The translations under genes were made by a program, and so were the position numbers. The notes below the pieces were generated by a model, which made no database searches, had not been told where the DNA came from, and was given only the letters and a program-made list of their open reading frames with translations. 64,000 nucleotides of DNA from CAZDXJ01 sp050303615 (GTDB taxonomy: Bacteria; Pseudomonadota; Gammaproteobacteria; Methylococcales; Methylomonadaceae): contig JBNLCC010000095.1 in NCBI GenBank assembly GCA_050303615.1, positions 1 through 64,000 of the forward strand, in the 5' to 3' direction. Each line of letters opens with the position of its first letter. The stretch's first letter is position 1. Below, piece by piece: positions 62,177 through 64,000 of the stretch.

Positions 62177-62206
62177 CGGACAGCGCCCGCTGTCCGTTTT
62201 TTTTTT
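62177..62206 (+). terminator. Rho-independent terminator without an obvious plus-strand gene
   Basis: An 8-base stem CGGACAGC/GCTGTCCG with loop GCCC, followed by ten T. It is a near-ideal plus-strand terminator, but the flanking genes waaC and ilvE are both on the minus strand. A short transcript from the 62.05-62.18 kb region could end here. The remaining sequence to 62445 has no gene I can support. Confidence 0.7.
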
Positions 62207-62445
62207 GCAAAATCACCGTACTTTTGAAATCCAATTCCTGTAAACCCAGGTAGTCTATTCCTCGAAAATTTATCGAACGGTCCGGCTGCACTAAATCGAT
62301 TACCTCGGGTTCGCGGTTGGGTCATTGCTTACCAACAATTAAACATGGCAACAGTAATAAGGGTCGGTTAAGACCAGCAATCCGCAGCAAATCGCCGTCC
62401 CGGTAGGGCCGGCGACAATAATTTCAAGATTGGGGGACAACAGGG

Positions 62446-63372
62446 TTAAGCAATGTAGGATAACCAATCGGCATGGTCTTGGCGTCGGCCGTGGACATAA
62501 TCAAAATAGAGCGATTGCAATTTTTCTGTAACCGGGCCTCGCCCTCCGCTACCTATTTTACGCCCGTCCAGTTCACGAATCGGTGTGACTTCAGCAGCAG
62601 AGCCGGTAAAAAATGCTTCGTCACAGACGTATATTTCGTCGCGGGTAATGCGTTTCTCAACGACTTGCAGCCCGGTTTCCCTAGCGATTTCAATAATGGT
62701 ATCGCGAGTAATGCCCTCGAGTGCATAGGTAAGTTCAGGCGTGTGCAGTTTGCCGTGGCGTACGATAAACAGATTCTCGCCGCTGCCCTCGGCGGCATAT
62801 CCTTCGTGGTCGAGCAACAAGGCTTCGTCATAGCCGGTTGACAGCGCTTCCTGCAAAGCCAATATCGAATTGATGTAATTGCCGTTAGCCTTCGCCTTGC
62901 ACATCGTGCTGTTGATATGATTCCGGGTATAGGATGAGGTTCTGATGCGAATACCTTTATGCATGTTTTCGGCACCCAGATAAGCTCCCCATTCCCACGC
63001 GGCAATCATGGTATGCACTTTCAGATTGTCCGCCCGTAAACCCATGCCTTCGGAACCATAGAAACACATGGTTCTGATATAAGCGCTGTCCAGTTCGTTT
63101 TTGCTGATGGCTTCCATTTGCGCACGGTTCAATTCATCTTTACCGTAGCTAATTTCCATACCCAGTATATGAGCTGAACGAAACAAACGGTCGGTGTGTT
63201 CATGCAATTTGAAAATGGCCGGCCCTCGATCGGTATGGTAAGCGCGCAACCCCTCAAACACACCGGCGCCGTAATGAAGCGTGTGAGTCAGGACATGGAC
63301 TTTTGCCTCTCGCCAGTCTACCCATTCACCATCCAGCCAGATAAATCCATCTCTATCGTCCATTGTCATCAT
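62446..63372 (-). CDS. ilvE: Branched-chain amino acid aminotransferase
   Basis: A 308-residue fold-IV PLP aminotransferase for valine, leucine and isoleucine. 'GVFEGLRAYHTDRGPAIFKL', the PLP-lysine segment 'MCKAKANGNYINSILA', and 'DEAFFTGSAAEVTPI' are characteristic. The start may be 63372 or the internal Met at 63363. It begins 41 bases after glnE, the common glnE-ilvE order. Confidence 0.95.
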   Translation of the reverse strand: MMTMDDRDGFIWLDGEWVDWREAKVHVLTHTLHYGAGVFEGLRAYHTDRGPAIFKLHEHTDRLFRSAHILGMEISYGKDELNRAQMEAISKNELDSAYIRTMCFYGSEGMGLRADNLKVHTMIAAWEWGAYLGAENMHKGIRIRTSSYTRNHINSTMCKAKANGNYINSILALQEALSTGYDEALLLDHEGYAAEGSGENLFIVRHGKLHTPELTYALEGITRDTIIEIARETGLQVVEKRITRDEIYVCDEAFFTGSAAEVTPIRELDGRKIGSGGRGPVTEKLQSLYFDYVHGRRQDHADWLSYIA

Positions 63373-63413
63373 TCATGCCTCACTCATTTTGTTTACAGTC
63401 GCCAAATTAAATA

Positions 63414-64000
63414 TTACTCGATAAAATCATGCCATATCCGCTCGACTTGAGAACGCATTTCAACATACTCTTCAGCAGAGACGACAGCGCGATTGCCTTG
63501 TAATGTCTCTCTGTGCCCGCGGTCCCGGTAGGTACAATAAGCATGCTTTAATGTTTCCGCTCTCGTTTTGTCGATAAAGCCTTGTTCTTGTAGACTTTCC
63601 AGTAATCTGACATTATCGGTAAAAGCCACCAATTGCTGATTTTGAGACGCCCGGGCTAAAATATTGAATTGTACTATAAACTCGATATCGGCAATACCGC
63701 CTTTGCTTTGTTTTATATCAAATTTATCCGGCTGCTTGACGGCTAGATTGTCGCGCATTTTTTCCCGCATTTCCCTGACTTCCTGTTTGAGCTTGGCGAC
63801 GTCCCTCGGCAGGCTGAGAATTTTATGGCGAATTTGTTCAAATTCCGCTTTGATGGCTTCGTCGCCACTGATGAACCGTGCTCTCACCAATGCCTGATGT
63901 TCCCAGGTCCATGCCTCGTTGCGCAGATAATTTTCATACGCTTTGATATGGCTGACCAGCAGCCCCGAATCGCCGCTCGGCCTCAACCGCATATCGACAT
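63414..64000 (-). CDS. glnE: Glutamine synthetase adenylyltransferase/phosphorylase, C-terminal part
   Basis: The 3' portion of glnE (about 195 codons); the gene continues beyond the right edge. 'DMRLRPSGDSGLLVSHI' belongs to the second nucleotidyltransferase domain, followed by the helical tail 'GIADIEFIVQF' and 'HRETLQGN'. The enzyme adenylylates and deadenylylates glutamine synthetase in response to PII. It precedes ilvE. Confidence 0.94.
   Translation of the reverse strand, partial: VDMRLRPSGDSGLLVSHIKAYENYLRNEAWTWEHQALVRARFISGDEAIKAEFEQIRHKILSLPRDVAKLKQEVREMREKMRDNLAVKQPDKFDIKQSKGGIADIEFIVQFNILARASQNQQLVAFTDNVRLLESLQEQGFIDKTRAETLKHAYCTYRDRGHRETLQGNRAVVSAEEYVEMRSQVERIWHDFIE

Noticed and set aside
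62150..62316. Minus-strand frame 'IDLVQPDRSINFRGIDYLGLQ'
   Set aside because: Reads somewhat like protein but lacks a start codon with ribosome site and runs through the terminator hairpin.
1..64000. tRNA or rRNA genes
   Set aside because: No cloverleaf with T-arm consensus or rRNA landmarks was found by eye; only 6S RNA is supported. A tRNAscan/Rfam run would settle this.

Overview
The window looks like a chromosomal segment of a gammaproteobacterium, possibly a Methylococcales-type organism. The best support is the right end, where housekeeping genes sit in a familiar gammaproteobacterial order: ygfB diverges from a small coiled-coil (ZapB-like) gene, zapA and 6S RNA (ssrS), followed further on by ilvA, waaC, ilvE and the 3' part of glnE. 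The genus is inference; no rRNA, tRNA or other marker gene is present.

Left end (1-14.6 kb) is an accessory patchwork. It holds decayed genes (an amidinotransferase-like fragment, a methyltransferase, a LuxR-like fragment, a DUF91 nuclease, a small exported protein) and debris of REP-associated tyrosine transposases (RAYTs), including a MITE-like deleted copy. Between them sit intact cassettes: MATE exporter, SDR, AraC/O6-methylguanine methyltransferase fusion, GbpA-like chitin-active LPMO, YciI, Tag glycosylase, thiopurine methyltransferase with a divergent MerR regulator, and a large secreted metallopeptidase.

14.6-22.9 kb (minus strand) is a tightly coupled seven-gene operon, read right to left: MFS exporter, DUF3891, FAD monooxygenase, DapF/PrpF-fold protein, class-B asparagine synthetase, DUF6282 amidohydrolase-like protein, NodB/PuuE-like deacetylase. 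It is GC-rich, several starts overlap the previous stop, and it resembles a small-molecule biosynthetic locus that I cannot match to a known product.

23.6-29.7 kb (plus strand) encodes an OmpR/EnvZ-type two-component system followed by an exported animal-type haem peroxidase, a small Cys-rich exported protein and a YHYH-domain protein.

29.8-49.6 kb (minus strand) is the most striking part: about 15 genes on one strand combining a partner-switching circuit (SpoIIE phosphatase, RsbW-like kinase, two STAS proteins), a hybrid histidine kinase, CheY, a TonB-dependent receptor, periplasmic binding proteins (one a triple tandem fusion), a TrpXYZ-like ABC transporter, an NCS2 permease with an extra C-terminal cytosolic domain, a beta-carbonic anhydrase, and a protein that keeps the catalytic residues of tRNA-dependent cyclodipeptide synthases. 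Five gene pairs overlap by ATGA. A RAYT flanked by inverted REP pairs (a REPtron) sits inside. I infer an envelope sensing/uptake system linked to cyclodipeptide chemistry.

50-64 kb is mostly core: MFS-like transporter, DUF2164, cyclopropane-fatty-acid synthase, UPF0182, YgfB, ZapB-like/ZapA, 6S RNA, EVE protein, IlvA, WaaC, IlvE and partial GlnE. No tRNA, rRNA or CRISPR array was recognised.
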